A stretch of DNA of 64,000 nt from CAXMNX01 sp964194845 (GTDB lineage: Bacteria > Pseudomonadota > Alphaproteobacteria > Rhodobacterales > Rhodobacteraceae): contig CAXMNX010000017.1 in assembly GCA_964194845.1 (NCBI GenBank), forward strand, positions 62,001 through 126,000, written 5' to 3'. The notes under the pieces are model-generated. The model was not told the origin of the DNA. It saw nothing but the letters and a program-made list of their open reading frames with translations, and ran no database searches. Positions 1 through 7,717 of the stretch are shown here, one piece after another. Position 1 is the stretch's first letter. Every line of letters begins with the position of its first letter. The translations under genes and the position numbers were made by a program.

Positions 1-822
1 TATCGGCCAAAGGCGATCAGTTACGTCATGGCTGGCGGTCTGGTCAGCGCCATCATCGGGCCCCAGTTGGTCAAAGTCACCGCAGAATCGATGGTCGTGC
101 CATTCTTGGGCACTTACATTGCTGTAATCGCCCTAAACGTCTTCGGTTCGCTTTTGTTTCTATTCCTCGATGCGCCGCCACCATCGCGCGAGCATCGGTC
201 GGCAAACGCCGGTCGCACAAGGATGCAGTTGCTCAAAACGCCACGAATTGCGGTATCCATCATCTGCGCGATGGTCGCCTATGCGCTGATGAACCTGGTG
301 ATGACGTCGACGCCGCTGGCCGTGGTCGGGTGCGGGTATACCGCCCACAATGCCGCCGATGTGGTCAGTGGACACGTCCTTGCGATGTTCGCGCCGTCGT
401 TCTTCACCGGGCATCTGATCGCGCGATTTGGGGCCGAACGCATCGTCGCCACCGGCCTGGTCATTCTGGCAGCAGCGGGTGCGGTTGCGCTGGCAGGGAT
501 TGCGCTGCCGAATTTCTTCGTCGCGCTGATGCTTCTCGGACTTGGCTGGAATTTTGGCTTTATCGGTGCCACGACAATGCTCGCCGCCTCGCACACGGTC
601 GAAGAACGCGGGCGCGTTCAGGGCATGAACGACATGATGGTATTTGGTTGTGTGACGTTCGCCTCGCTGGCCTCGGGCGGCTTAATGAACTGCTCGGGCG
701 GGGACGCGGTTCAAAGGTGGTCGGCAGTCAACCTTGCCATGACGCCGTTTTTGCTGCTCGCGGGCAGCGCATTGATCTGGCTTGTGCTGCGTGGCGGTCC
801 TGCGTCACGACCAGCGCAGTAG
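1..822 (+). CDS. MFS transporter, C-terminal part (5' end outside window)
   Basis: The reading frame is open from the first base of the window, so the N-terminal half lies upstream. The visible 273 residues form several hydrophobic segments separated by short loops. The opening stretch RPKAISYVMAGG followed by a Gly-rich helix resembles the segment after the fourth helix in major facilitator family proteins, and a loop rich in Pro and Arg near residues 57-75 fits the central cytoplasmic loop. The substrate cannot be told. The last 18 bases overlap the 3' end of the convergent squalene-synthase-like gene. Confidence 0.8.
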   Translation, partial: YRPKAISYVMAGGLVSAIIGPQLVKVTAESMVVPFLGTYIAVIALNVFGSLLFLFLDAPPPSREHRSANAGRTRMQLLKTPRIAVSIICAMVAYALMNLVMTSTPLAVVGCGYTAHNAADVVSGHVLAMFAPSFFTGHLIARFGAERIVATGLVILAAAGAVALAGIALPNFFVALMLLGLGWNFGFIGATTMLAASHTVEERGRVQGMNDMMVFGCVTFASLASGGLMNCSGGDAVQRWSAVNLAMTPFLLLAGSALIWLVLRGGPASRPAQ

Positions 823-1581
823 GCGCAGCTTTTTTCGAAACGGGCTGAGACCGACGCGGCCTTGCAAAACCCGCGCTGGGTCGCGGGCGATCTGTCGCAA
901 AAGCGGATGAGTTTGCCAGCCCTCCAGTATGGCCGGTCGTGCCTCGCGTATCAGGCATCGCCTCAGCAGCTTTTCCGGCCCGGCCTCGATCAAATGAAAC
1001 CTGGCGAGCTTGGAAATATTCGCCTCGCCGGGGTCGACAAAGGGATTGCGCCCGCGCGCCTTTAATTCGGCAGCTGCCTGCATAAAGCGCGTAAATGCCG
1101 TTGCCCGACCAAAGCGGCGAACGACATTTTCGGCGGTGTCATCCGGGTCATCCAAAAATTTATCAGCCTCAAGGGCGCGCGCTGCGACCCACATCAATCC
1201 GCCACCGGTCGCATCGAGATACTCGGCGAAATGGGCCTCATCTTCAAAGGCTTGCCTATAGATGTCCCAACGGCGCGCCTGCACCAGCTTGTCGAGGATT
1301 ACCGCGCTCTCCGCATCAAGAACTTCGGCCAGCGGCGTCGTAACCTCGTGCTTTCGCACCTGCCCGCCCTGCCCGATCTCGGCCAGCGCATCGCGCCACC
1401 ATTGCAGCCGCATCTCGGCGATCATCGGTTCCTGCGTTACCCAAGGCGCGCGGGCAATTTCGACGTTGAAGGCATAAAGCGGGAAGAGCACGCGGCGCGC
1501 CCCGACCGAGGCCGCCATCGCGGCGGCAAATCGGTCAGGATCGCCTTTCGCGACGATGTCGGCGCAGGCTTGCAGGTTCAT
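805..1581 (-). CDS. squalene/phytoene synthase family protein (NDUFAF6-like)
   Basis: The 258-residue protein has the all-helical fold signature of squalene/phytoene synthases: an N-terminal RRVLFPLYAFNVEIAR segment, EMRLQWWRDAL, and the later Y-LDATGGGLMWVAAR helix. The Asp-rich DxxxD motifs that bind the diphosphate-Mg cluster in true synthases are not present where expected (the first position reads NVEIA). It therefore looks more like the non-catalytic family members related to the complex I assembly factor NDUFAF6 than a carotenoid enzyme, and no other carotenoid genes are near. The ATG at 1581 is the first good start; no strong ribosome site precedes it. It lies 75 bp downstream of cimA on the same strand. 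Confidence 0.8.
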   Translation of the reverse strand: MNLQACADIVAKGDPDRFAAAMAASVGARRVLFPLYAFNVEIARAPWVTQEPMIAEMRLQWWRDALAEIGQGGQVRKHEVTTPLAEVLDAESAVILDKLVQARRWDIYRQAFEDEAHFAEYLDATGGGLMWVAARALEADKFLDDPDDTAENVVRRFGRATAFTRFMQAAAELKARGRNPFVDPGEANISKLARFHLIEAGPEKLLRRCLIREARPAILEGWQTHPLLRQIARDPARVLQGRVGLSPFRKKLRLLRWS

Positions 1582-1656
1582 GCCGGGCGCACGACATTTG
1601 AGACATAGCCGAGTTTGTGCGAATCCCGCCGCCTCATGGCAATCCCAGTTTCGGCG

Positions 1657-3291
1657 TCACTCTGCCGCCTCCGCCCCTTTGGCACTGTCGCGGACGAGCT
1701 TCCAGTTGATGGAATCGAGAAGCGCCTCGAACGACGCATCGACGATGTTCGGGCTGACGCCGACGGTCGACCACCGCCGGCCCGCGCCATCCTCGCTGTC
1801 GATGATCACCCGCGTGACCGCCTCGGTGCCGCCTTGGGTGATCCGGACCTTGAAGTCGACCAGCCTTAAATCATCAATAATGTCCTGATATGGACCCAGA
1901 TCCTTGGCCAACGCCTTGGCCAGAGCGTTGACCGGGCCGCGATCAGAACCGCTTTCATCCATGCTTTCGCTGACCGACAGCATTTTGGCGTCGCCTATTT
2001 TTACGACGACGACAGCTTCGGATAGGCTGACCATCTTGTCGTATTTGTTTTTCCGCCGCTCAACCGTGACCTTGTAGCGCTTGACCTCGAAGAAATCCGG
2101 CAATTGGCCCAGCACGCGCCGCGCCAGAAGCTCGAACGAAGCCTGCGCGGTGTCGAAACTATATCCAACGGATTCGCGGCGCTTTACGGTCTCCAGGATC
2201 TCGGCCAGCCTAGGATCGCCCTTCTTGACCGCGAATCCCATTTCGCTCAGCCGTTTGATCAGGTTCGACTGACCCGCCTGGTTCGACATCGGAACGATGC
2301 GTTCGTTGCCGACAGCGGCAGGCTCGATGTGTTCATAGGTGCTTGGGTCTTTGACAATCGCGCTGGCGTGCAGACCGGCTTTGTGGGCAAAGGCGGAGGC
2401 CCCGACATAGGGCGCGCTGCGCAAAGGCACGCGGTTCAGGATATCGTCCAGCATCCGACTGACCCGCGTCAGCTCGGCAAGTGCTTGCGCTGAGACGCCG
2501 ATGTCAAAACGGCTGGCATAGGGTTCTTTTAACAGCAGCGTCGGGATCAGCGTTGTCAGGTTGGCGTTGCCACAACGCTCGCCCAGCCCGTTCAGCGTGC
2601 CCTGGATTTGCCGCGCACCTGCATTGACCGCGGCCAGACTTCCTGCGACCGCGTTACCTGTGTCGTCATGGGTGTGGATGCCAAGGCGGTCGCCGGGGAT
2701 GCCTGCGGCGATCACCTGTGCTGTGATGTCTCCCACGTCGTGGGGCAACGTGCCGCCGTTTGTGTCGCAAAGGACGACCCAACGCGCACCGGCATCGTAA
2801 GCCGCCTTCAGGCATTCCAGCGCGTATTCGGGGTTCGCTTTGTAACCATCAAAGAAATGTTCGGCGTCGAACAGCGCCTCGCGGTCCTGTTTTACAAGAT
2901 GCGCAATCGAGTCGCGGATGTTCGTGACGTTTTCGTCTAGCGCGATGCCAAGGGCGGTTTCAACGTGAAAATCGTGCGTCTTTCCGACCAGACAGACCGC
3001 TGGCGTGTTCGCATTCAGAACGGCCGCCAGAACGTCGTCGTTTTCGGCCGACCGGCCTGCGCGTTTGGTCATGCCAAAGGCGGTAAACGTCGCTCGGGTT
3101 TCGGGCCGGTCGTCGAAAAAGGCGTTGTCGGTTGGATTGGCGCCAGGCCAGCCGCCTTCGATGTAGTCGAGACCGAGTTCATCGAGAGATTTTGCAATCT
3201 CGGTCTTTTCCAACGCAGAGAACTGGACGCCGTGGGTTTGCTGACCATCGCGGAGCGTGGTGTCGAATAGGGAAAGGCGTTCGCGGATCAT
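1657..3291 (-). CDS. cimA: (R)-citramalate synthase
   Basis: The protein condenses pyruvate and acetyl-CoA to citramalate, giving 2-oxobutanoate for isoleucine without threonine deaminase. The N-terminal LFDTTLRDGQQTHGVQF motif, the HTHDDTGNAVA metal-binding histidines and the NGLGERCGNANL segment mark the DRE-TIM metallolyase barrel. The C-terminal third with VDFKVRITQGGTEAVTRV is the LeuA-type regulatory dimer domain. I start at 3291 rather than the longer open frame from 3444, because the upstream part is the antisense of cysS and because ATGA at 3291-3288 overlaps the cysS stop, implying translational coupling. Length of 544 residues is normal for the long CimA class. Confidence 0.93.
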   Translation of the reverse strand: MIRERLSLFDTTLRDGQQTHGVQFSALEKTEIAKSLDELGLDYIEGGWPGANPTDNAFFDDRPETRATFTAFGMTKRAGRSAENDDVLAAVLNANTPAVCLVGKTHDFHVETALGIALDENVTNIRDSIAHLVKQDREALFDAEHFFDGYKANPEYALECLKAAYDAGARWVVLCDTNGGTLPHDVGDITAQVIAAGIPGDRLGIHTHDDTGNAVAGSLAAVNAGARQIQGTLNGLGERCGNANLTTLIPTLLLKEPYASRFDIGVSAQALAELTRVSRMLDDILNRVPLRSAPYVGASAFAHKAGLHASAIVKDPSTYEHIEPAAVGNERIVPMSNQAGQSNLIKRLSEMGFAVKKGDPRLAEILETVKRRESVGYSFDTAQASFELLARRVLGQLPDFFEVKRYKVTVERRKNKYDKMVSLSEAVVVVKIGDAKMLSVSESMDESGSDRGPVNALAKALAKDLGPYQDIIDDLRLVDFKVRITQGGTEAVTRVIIDSEDGAGRRWSTVGVSPNIVDASFEALLDSINWKLVRDSAKGAEAAE

Positions 3292-4718
3292 TTCAGCGCC
3301 TCCAGCTTGGCGGGGTTGAAAGCCGATGTCATCTCGGCCTGAACAACGGTTTTCATGTCCCGGAGTAACAGTCCGGCCGCCTCGGCTGCGGCCTTCAGAT
3401 TGTCGGCCTCTGGATAATTCTTTTCGATGCGCAGTCGCATCCACTTCGACCCGACATCGCGCGCCAGCGCCCCGTGTCGTTCGTCACCATCGCCGATGAA
3501 CTGAACGACCCCATCCGAGGTCATAACCCTGCGCCAGTCCCAGTCCGACAGCGCGTCCCCTAACAAACCGAGAAGGCTGCCCGCAGCCTTCAGGCCAGAC
3601 CTGTCGCCTACTTTTGCCAGTCGGCGCATCTCGGTCAGGACTTGGGGCGTGTTCAGATCTTCGGACACGGCGTCGACGACCGCCTTGGGAACTCTCCCAT
3701 CATCGGCGCCCTCCGCGATGGCGCGCCACTTCCTAAGCGTCGCTTCTGCCTCCCGAGCCTTCCCTTTCGTCCAATCCATCGGCTTTCGGTAATGCGTCGA
3801 CAGCATCACAAATCGGATCACCTCGCCCGGCACGCCCTGATCAAGCAAATCGCGAACGGTGAAGAAATTCCCCAGCGATTTCGACATCTTCTTGCCTTCG
3901 ACCTGCAACATCTCGTTGTGCAACCAGACGCGCGCGAAATCGTGGCCCATGCAGCGTGACTGAGCGATCTCGTTTTCGTGGTGCGGGAACGTCAGATCAT
4001 TGCCGCCCGCGTGTATGTCAAAGGACGAACCCAAAAGCTCATACGCCATTGCCGAGCATTCGATGTGCCACCCCGGACGGCCACGGCCCCACGGGCTGTC
4101 CCAACCCGGCAGGTCGTCGGTCGATGGCTTCCAAAGCACGAAATCCATCGGGTCTTCCTTGTAAGGTGCCACCTCGACCCGCGCGCCCGCGATCATGTCA
4201 TCGACCGACCGACCGGAAAGCTTGCCATAATCGGCATAAGACCGGACGCGAAAGAGAACGTGGCCTTCCGCCTCATAGGCGTGGTCGCGCGCGATCAGCC
4301 CTTCGATCATCGCTTTCATTTCGTCGATATACTGCGTTGCCCGCGGCGAATGATCGGGCATCAGATTTCCAAGCGCCGCCATATCTTCCAGATACCAGGC
4401 CATCGTCTGATCTGAACGCTCGTGGACAAGCTCTTCCAGCGTGCCTTCAGCGCCTGCATTCTTGCGCGCCAAGGCGGTTGCATTAATTTTGTCGTCTATA
4501 TCGGTGATATTGCGCACGTATTTCACGTGATCAGCACCGTAGGCATGCCGCAGATGCCGGTAGAGCACGTCAAACACAACCGCAGGCCGCGCGTTGCCCA
4601 GATGCGCCCGGTCATAGACCGTCGGTCCGCAGACATACATCCGCACGTTTGTCGGATCGAGCGGCTCGAACAGCTCCTTCCGGCGGGTGGCGGTGTTGTA
4701 AAGCGTGATCTCGGTCAT
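3288..4718 (-). CDS. cysS: cysteinyl-tRNA synthetase
   Basis: This class I synthetase charges tRNA-Cys. The MYVCGPTVYDRAHLGNAR segment carries the first zinc-ligand cysteine and the HIGH-type motif (AHLGNAR). WHIECSAM and the HHENE motif hold the other zinc ligands, and KKMSKSLGN is the KMSKS loop. The 476 residues are typical. The start at 4718 is preceded by GAAAGG. The stop overlaps the cimA start by four bases, so the two genes form an operon. Confidence 0.97.
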   Translation of the reverse strand: MTEITLYNTATRRKELFEPLDPTNVRMYVCGPTVYDRAHLGNARPAVVFDVLYRHLRHAYGADHVKYVRNITDIDDKINATALARKNAGAEGTLEELVHERSDQTMAWYLEDMAALGNLMPDHSPRATQYIDEMKAMIEGLIARDHAYEAEGHVLFRVRSYADYGKLSGRSVDDMIAGARVEVAPYKEDPMDFVLWKPSTDDLPGWDSPWGRGRPGWHIECSAMAYELLGSSFDIHAGGNDLTFPHHENEIAQSRCMGHDFARVWLHNEMLQVEGKKMSKSLGNFFTVRDLLDQGVPGEVIRFVMLSTHYRKPMDWTKGKAREAEATLRKWRAIAEGADDGRVPKAVVDAVSEDLNTPQVLTEMRRLAKVGDRSGLKAAGSLLGLLGDALSDWDWRRVMTSDGVVQFIGDGDERHGALARDVGSKWMRLRIEKNYPEADNLKAAAEAAGLLLRDMKTVVQAEMTSAFNPAKLEALK

Positions 4719-4954
4719 AAAGCGGCCTTTCGGGCAAACGGGTCCCGCGCGGGATTTAGCAAGGTCATGGATGGGTGAAAAGGGACCGGCCCGCGCGACG
4801 ATATGTCAGGCGGTAATAATGCAGCAGATAATGCAATCAGTCCGTATCATGGCGCGCAACCTACGCATATCGGGCTCATTTGCAAGGAAATTTCCACATC
4901 GCGCCCGGTGATCGCGCGGCGCATAAACATTGATTTGACAACGCCGCACGATCA

Positions 4955-6148
4955 ATGCCCATTCGGCCCATGAAACTATCGAGACGGATCCAGGGGCTAA
5001 CTGGCGGCGGTTCGGACGGCTGGGACATATATCGCAAGGCCCGTGCGATGCGCGCGGCGGGCCGCGATGTGGTTGAACTAACGATCGGCGAACATGACAG
5101 GCGAACCGAGCCTGAAATTCTGAACGCGATGCACGCCTCAGCGCTTTCGGGCCACACCGGCTATTCGGCAATGCCGGGAACGGACGCGCTGCGTGATGCC
5201 ATCGCCCAGCGGATCAATGACCGGACGGGCGTGCCGACATCGCGTGGCAACGTCGTTGTGACACCCGGCGGTCAGGCGGCGTTGTTCGCCGCCCATGTGG
5301 CGGCCTGCGATCCCGGCGACAAAGCGCTTTTCATCGACCCCTATTACGCCACCTACCCCGGCACGATCCGTGGCGCCGGTGCTGTTGCTTGTCCGGTCGA
5401 GGCACGTGCTGAACTTGGTTTTCAACCATCTGCATCCGACCTGAGCGAGGCCGCGAATGGCGCGGTATCGCTTCTGATCAACTCGCCCAACAATCCCACC
5501 GGCGTTGTCTATGACCGCGACACGCTCGACGGCATCTCGGGCGTGTGCAAAGACAGCGATCTGTTGCTGATCTCGGACGAGGTTTATGACACTGAAGTCT
5601 GGCAAGGCCAGCATCTGAGTCCGCGCACGCTTCCGGGCATGGCAGATCGCACATTGGTTGCAGGATCATTGTCGAAAAGCCACTCAATGACCGGCAGCCG
5701 CCTTGGGTGGCTGGTGGGGCCGGAGAACGCCATTGATCATCTGATAAACCTTTCGACCCACACCACATACGGCGTGCCAGGGTTTATTCAGGACGCGGGG
5801 CTGTTTGCGTTGCAGCAGGGTATTGAGTTTGAGGCTCAAGTCGCCGAGCCGTTCCGGCGGCGTCACATAGCGGTGGCCGACTATTTTGCCAGACGCGGAA
5901 TTCCAACCGTGCCATCGGAAGCGACGATGTATCTGATAGTGGATATTCGTGCGACCGGGCTTTCCGGCGACCAGTTTGCCAACCGATTGCTCGACGATCA
6001 CGGCATCGCGGTTATGCCCGGTGAAAGTTTTGGCCGCGCCGCCACAGGCCATTTGCGCGTGGCGCTGACGGTTGAGGATCAGCGCCTTCTGGCCGCGGTC
6101 ACAAAACTCGCCGATCTGGCCGACCAACTGATGGCGGCAGTGGCATGA
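4955..6148 (+). CDS. class I/II pyridoxal-phosphate aminotransferase
   Basis: The protein of 397 residues has the fold type I aminotransferase pattern: TPGGQAALF for cofactor phosphate binding, NSPNNPTGVVYD with the substrate/PLP asparagine, ISDEVYD with the PLP-ring aspartate, and SLSKSHSMTGSRLGW with the Schiff-base lysine and the phosphate arginine. The family includes aspartate and aromatic aminotransferases and the exact substrate is unclear. A second ATG at 4970 is an alternative start. Its stop overlaps the next start (ATGA), so it is co-transcribed with the PEP-mutase-family gene. Confidence 0.88.
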   Translation: MPIRPMKLSRRIQGLTGGGSDGWDIYRKARAMRAAGRDVVELTIGEHDRRTEPEILNAMHASALSGHTGYSAMPGTDALRDAIAQRINDRTGVPTSRGNVVVTPGGQAALFAAHVAACDPGDKALFIDPYYATYPGTIRGAGAVACPVEARAELGFQPSASDLSEAANGAVSLLINSPNNPTGVVYDRDTLDGISGVCKDSDLLLISDEVYDTEVWQGQHLSPRTLPGMADRTLVAGSLSKSHSMTGSRLGWLVGPENAIDHLINLSTHTTYGVPGFIQDAGLFALQQGIEFEAQVAEPFRRRHIAVADYFARRGIPTVPSEATMYLIVDIRATGLSGDQFANRLLDDHGIAVMPGESFGRAATGHLRVALTVEDQRLLAAVTKLADLADQLMAAVA

Positions 6149-6954
6149 CATTTCGCGACATCCACAAGCCCGGTGATCCATTTGTATTGGCAAACGCCTG
6201 GGATGCCGGGTCGGCAAAAATGCTCGCGGCCCTTGGTGCCGAAGCGATTGCGACTTCGTCTGCCGCACATGCCTTTACGCTTGGCCGCCCCGACGGCGGG
6301 ACGATCACCCGCGACGAGACTTTGGCCCATGCGCAGGATCTTATAGCCGCCGTCAACGTTCCCATATCCGGTGACTTTGAAGACGGTTTTGGGCAAGACC
6401 CTGAAACTGTTGCCGAAACCGTGCGATTAAGTGCCGAGATCGGTCTTGCTGGTATTGGCATCGAAGACGCGCTTTTTCCCGATGACAGGGCCTATGACTT
6501 CGATCTGGCGGTGGAACGTATCCGCGCGGCGGTGTCTGCCGCCCGCGCACTTCCCAACGACTTTGTTCTGGTCGCACGTGCCGACGGGATCATGAATGGC
6601 CACTATGAAATCGACGAGGCTCTGCGCCGAATTCGCGCTTTCGACGAAGCCGGTGCCGATTGTCTATATGTTCCGATGCCGAAAACAATCGGCGATCTGA
6701 AAGCGGTCATTGCGGCCACAAAGAAGCCTGTGAACGTGCTGGTCGCTGGCCAGTACGCCGGGCATTCGCGGGCCGAGTTCGCCGCGATGGGGGCTGCGCG
6801 ACTGTCGCTGGGTTCGGCCTTGGCGCGGGCAACGCACAAGACGCTTCACGATGCGGCTCACGCGATTTTGGACCGTGGCGATTTTTCGATGCTGAAAAGG
6901 GCCCTGCCCGGCGATGTCGCCGACGCGCTGCTTGCCAAAGGGTCGCACGACTAA
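6145..6954 (+). CDS. isocitrate lyase/phosphoenolpyruvate mutase family protein
   Basis: The 269-residue barrel shows the family's substrate-loop and metal sites: LANAWDAGSAKMLAALGAEA near the N-terminus, SGDFEDGFG at about residue 73, GIGIEDA and LVARADG. The Cys-containing KKCGH motif of true isocitrate lyases is absent, so it belongs to the short PEP mutase/oxaloacetate-hydrolase-like group that act on 2-oxo acids or C-C/C-P bonds. The actual reaction is unknown. It is coupled by a four-base overlap to an aminotransferase, which suggests a small amino-acid or 2-oxo-acid catabolic unit. Confidence 0.85.
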   Translation: MTFRDIHKPGDPFVLANAWDAGSAKMLAALGAEAIATSSAAHAFTLGRPDGGTITRDETLAHAQDLIAAVNVPISGDFEDGFGQDPETVAETVRLSAEIGLAGIGIEDALFPDDRAYDFDLAVERIRAAVSAARALPNDFVLVARADGIMNGHYEIDEALRRIRAFDEAGADCLYVPMPKTIGDLKAVIAATKKPVNVLVAGQYAGHSRAEFAAMGAARLSLGSALARATHKTLHDAAHAILDRGDFSMLKRALPGDVADALLAKGSHD

Positions 6955-6956
6955 AT

Positions 6957-7421
6957 TCAGGCGGGTACCACTGGATCGCCAACCTCAACAGCGCCGGGGC
7001 TGACGACTTCGCAATAGACACCACCGTGCCCCCGCATCGCGGTAAATCCACCGTGCCCAAGCTGCTTTTCCATGCGCGAACACGGCGGACAGGGGCCAAT
7101 GATCTCAACGACTGACTGCCCGACGCGAAGGCGTGCCTTTCGATAGCCGAGCAAATTCAACCCCGACACAACCACGTTTCGCCGAAGCAACGCCGGATCA
7201 ACATCATCCAGACCCGCCAGCGTGGCGATGACGGGCAGATGTTCGGCCTGGATAAGTGTCACCGCGCGCTTGCCAGCTCGCGCATGATCACCGTCAAATC
7301 CGTCGATATTCAGCTGGCCACATAGCACCGATACCGGATCGACCAACCGTTCGGGACGCAGAAAAATTGCCTCGACCCGTCCGGGCCGGGCGTGGCGCGC
7401 CATCATTTCCGCAAGGCTCAT
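6957..7421 (-). CDS. MOSC domain-containing protein
   Basis: The 154 residues cover one MOSC (molybdenum cofactor sulfurase C-terminal) domain. GQLNIDGFDGDHARAGKRAVTLIQAEHLPVI is the typical beta-barrel core, RRNVVVSGLNLLGYRKARLRVG follows, and CPPCSRMEKQLGHGG contains the cysteine of the family. MOSC proteins bind sulfur carriers or molybdenum cofactor; the role here is unknown. It ends two bases from the convergent PEP-mutase-family gene and follows the DUF1330 gene by eight bases, so it is the last gene of an alaS transcription unit. Confidence 0.85.
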   Translation of the reverse strand: MSLAEMMARHARPGRVEAIFLRPERLVDPVSVLCGQLNIDGFDGDHARAGKRAVTLIQAEHLPVIATLAGLDDVDPALLRRNVVVSGLNLLGYRKARLRVGQSVVEIIGPCPPCSRMEKQLGHGGFTAMRGHGGVYCEVVSPGAVEVGDPVVPA

Positions 7422-7429
7422 AGCGCGGC

Positions 7430-7717
7430 CTAATCGTTGGTCTCGATCACCATCAAATCACGCTCGGACGCCGCTTTGGCAAGTTTGACAGCCTCCTGAT
7501 AACGCGGGTCGTTGTAAGCCGCCTCTGCCGCTTCCACCGAGGGAAACCGCGCGACAACATTGCGTTTGCGCTCGCGCCCCTCGAATTGCACAAACCGCCC
7601 ACCGCGTGCGATAAACTCGCCGCCGTGCTCGGGGATAACAACCGACGCGACCTTGACATACTCGCCATACTTGTCGGCGTCCGTCACATCGACATGCGCG
7701 ATCCAAAGTGCACCCAT
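7430..7717 (-). CDS. DUF1330 family protein
   Basis: A 95-residue dimeric alpha/beta barrel type small protein with ALWIAHVDVTDADKYGEYVKVA at the N-terminus and GGRFVQFEGRERKRNVVARFPSVEAAEAAYNDPRYQEAVKLA, the usual DUF1330 pattern. No biochemical role is established for the family. The start codon directly abuts the alaS stop (TAA then ATG), so expression is probably tied to alaS. Confidence 0.88.
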   Translation of the reverse strand: MGALWIAHVDVTDADKYGEYVKVASVVIPEHGGEFIARGGRFVQFEGRERKRNVVARFPSVEAAEAAYNDPRYQEAVKLAKAASERDLMVIETND

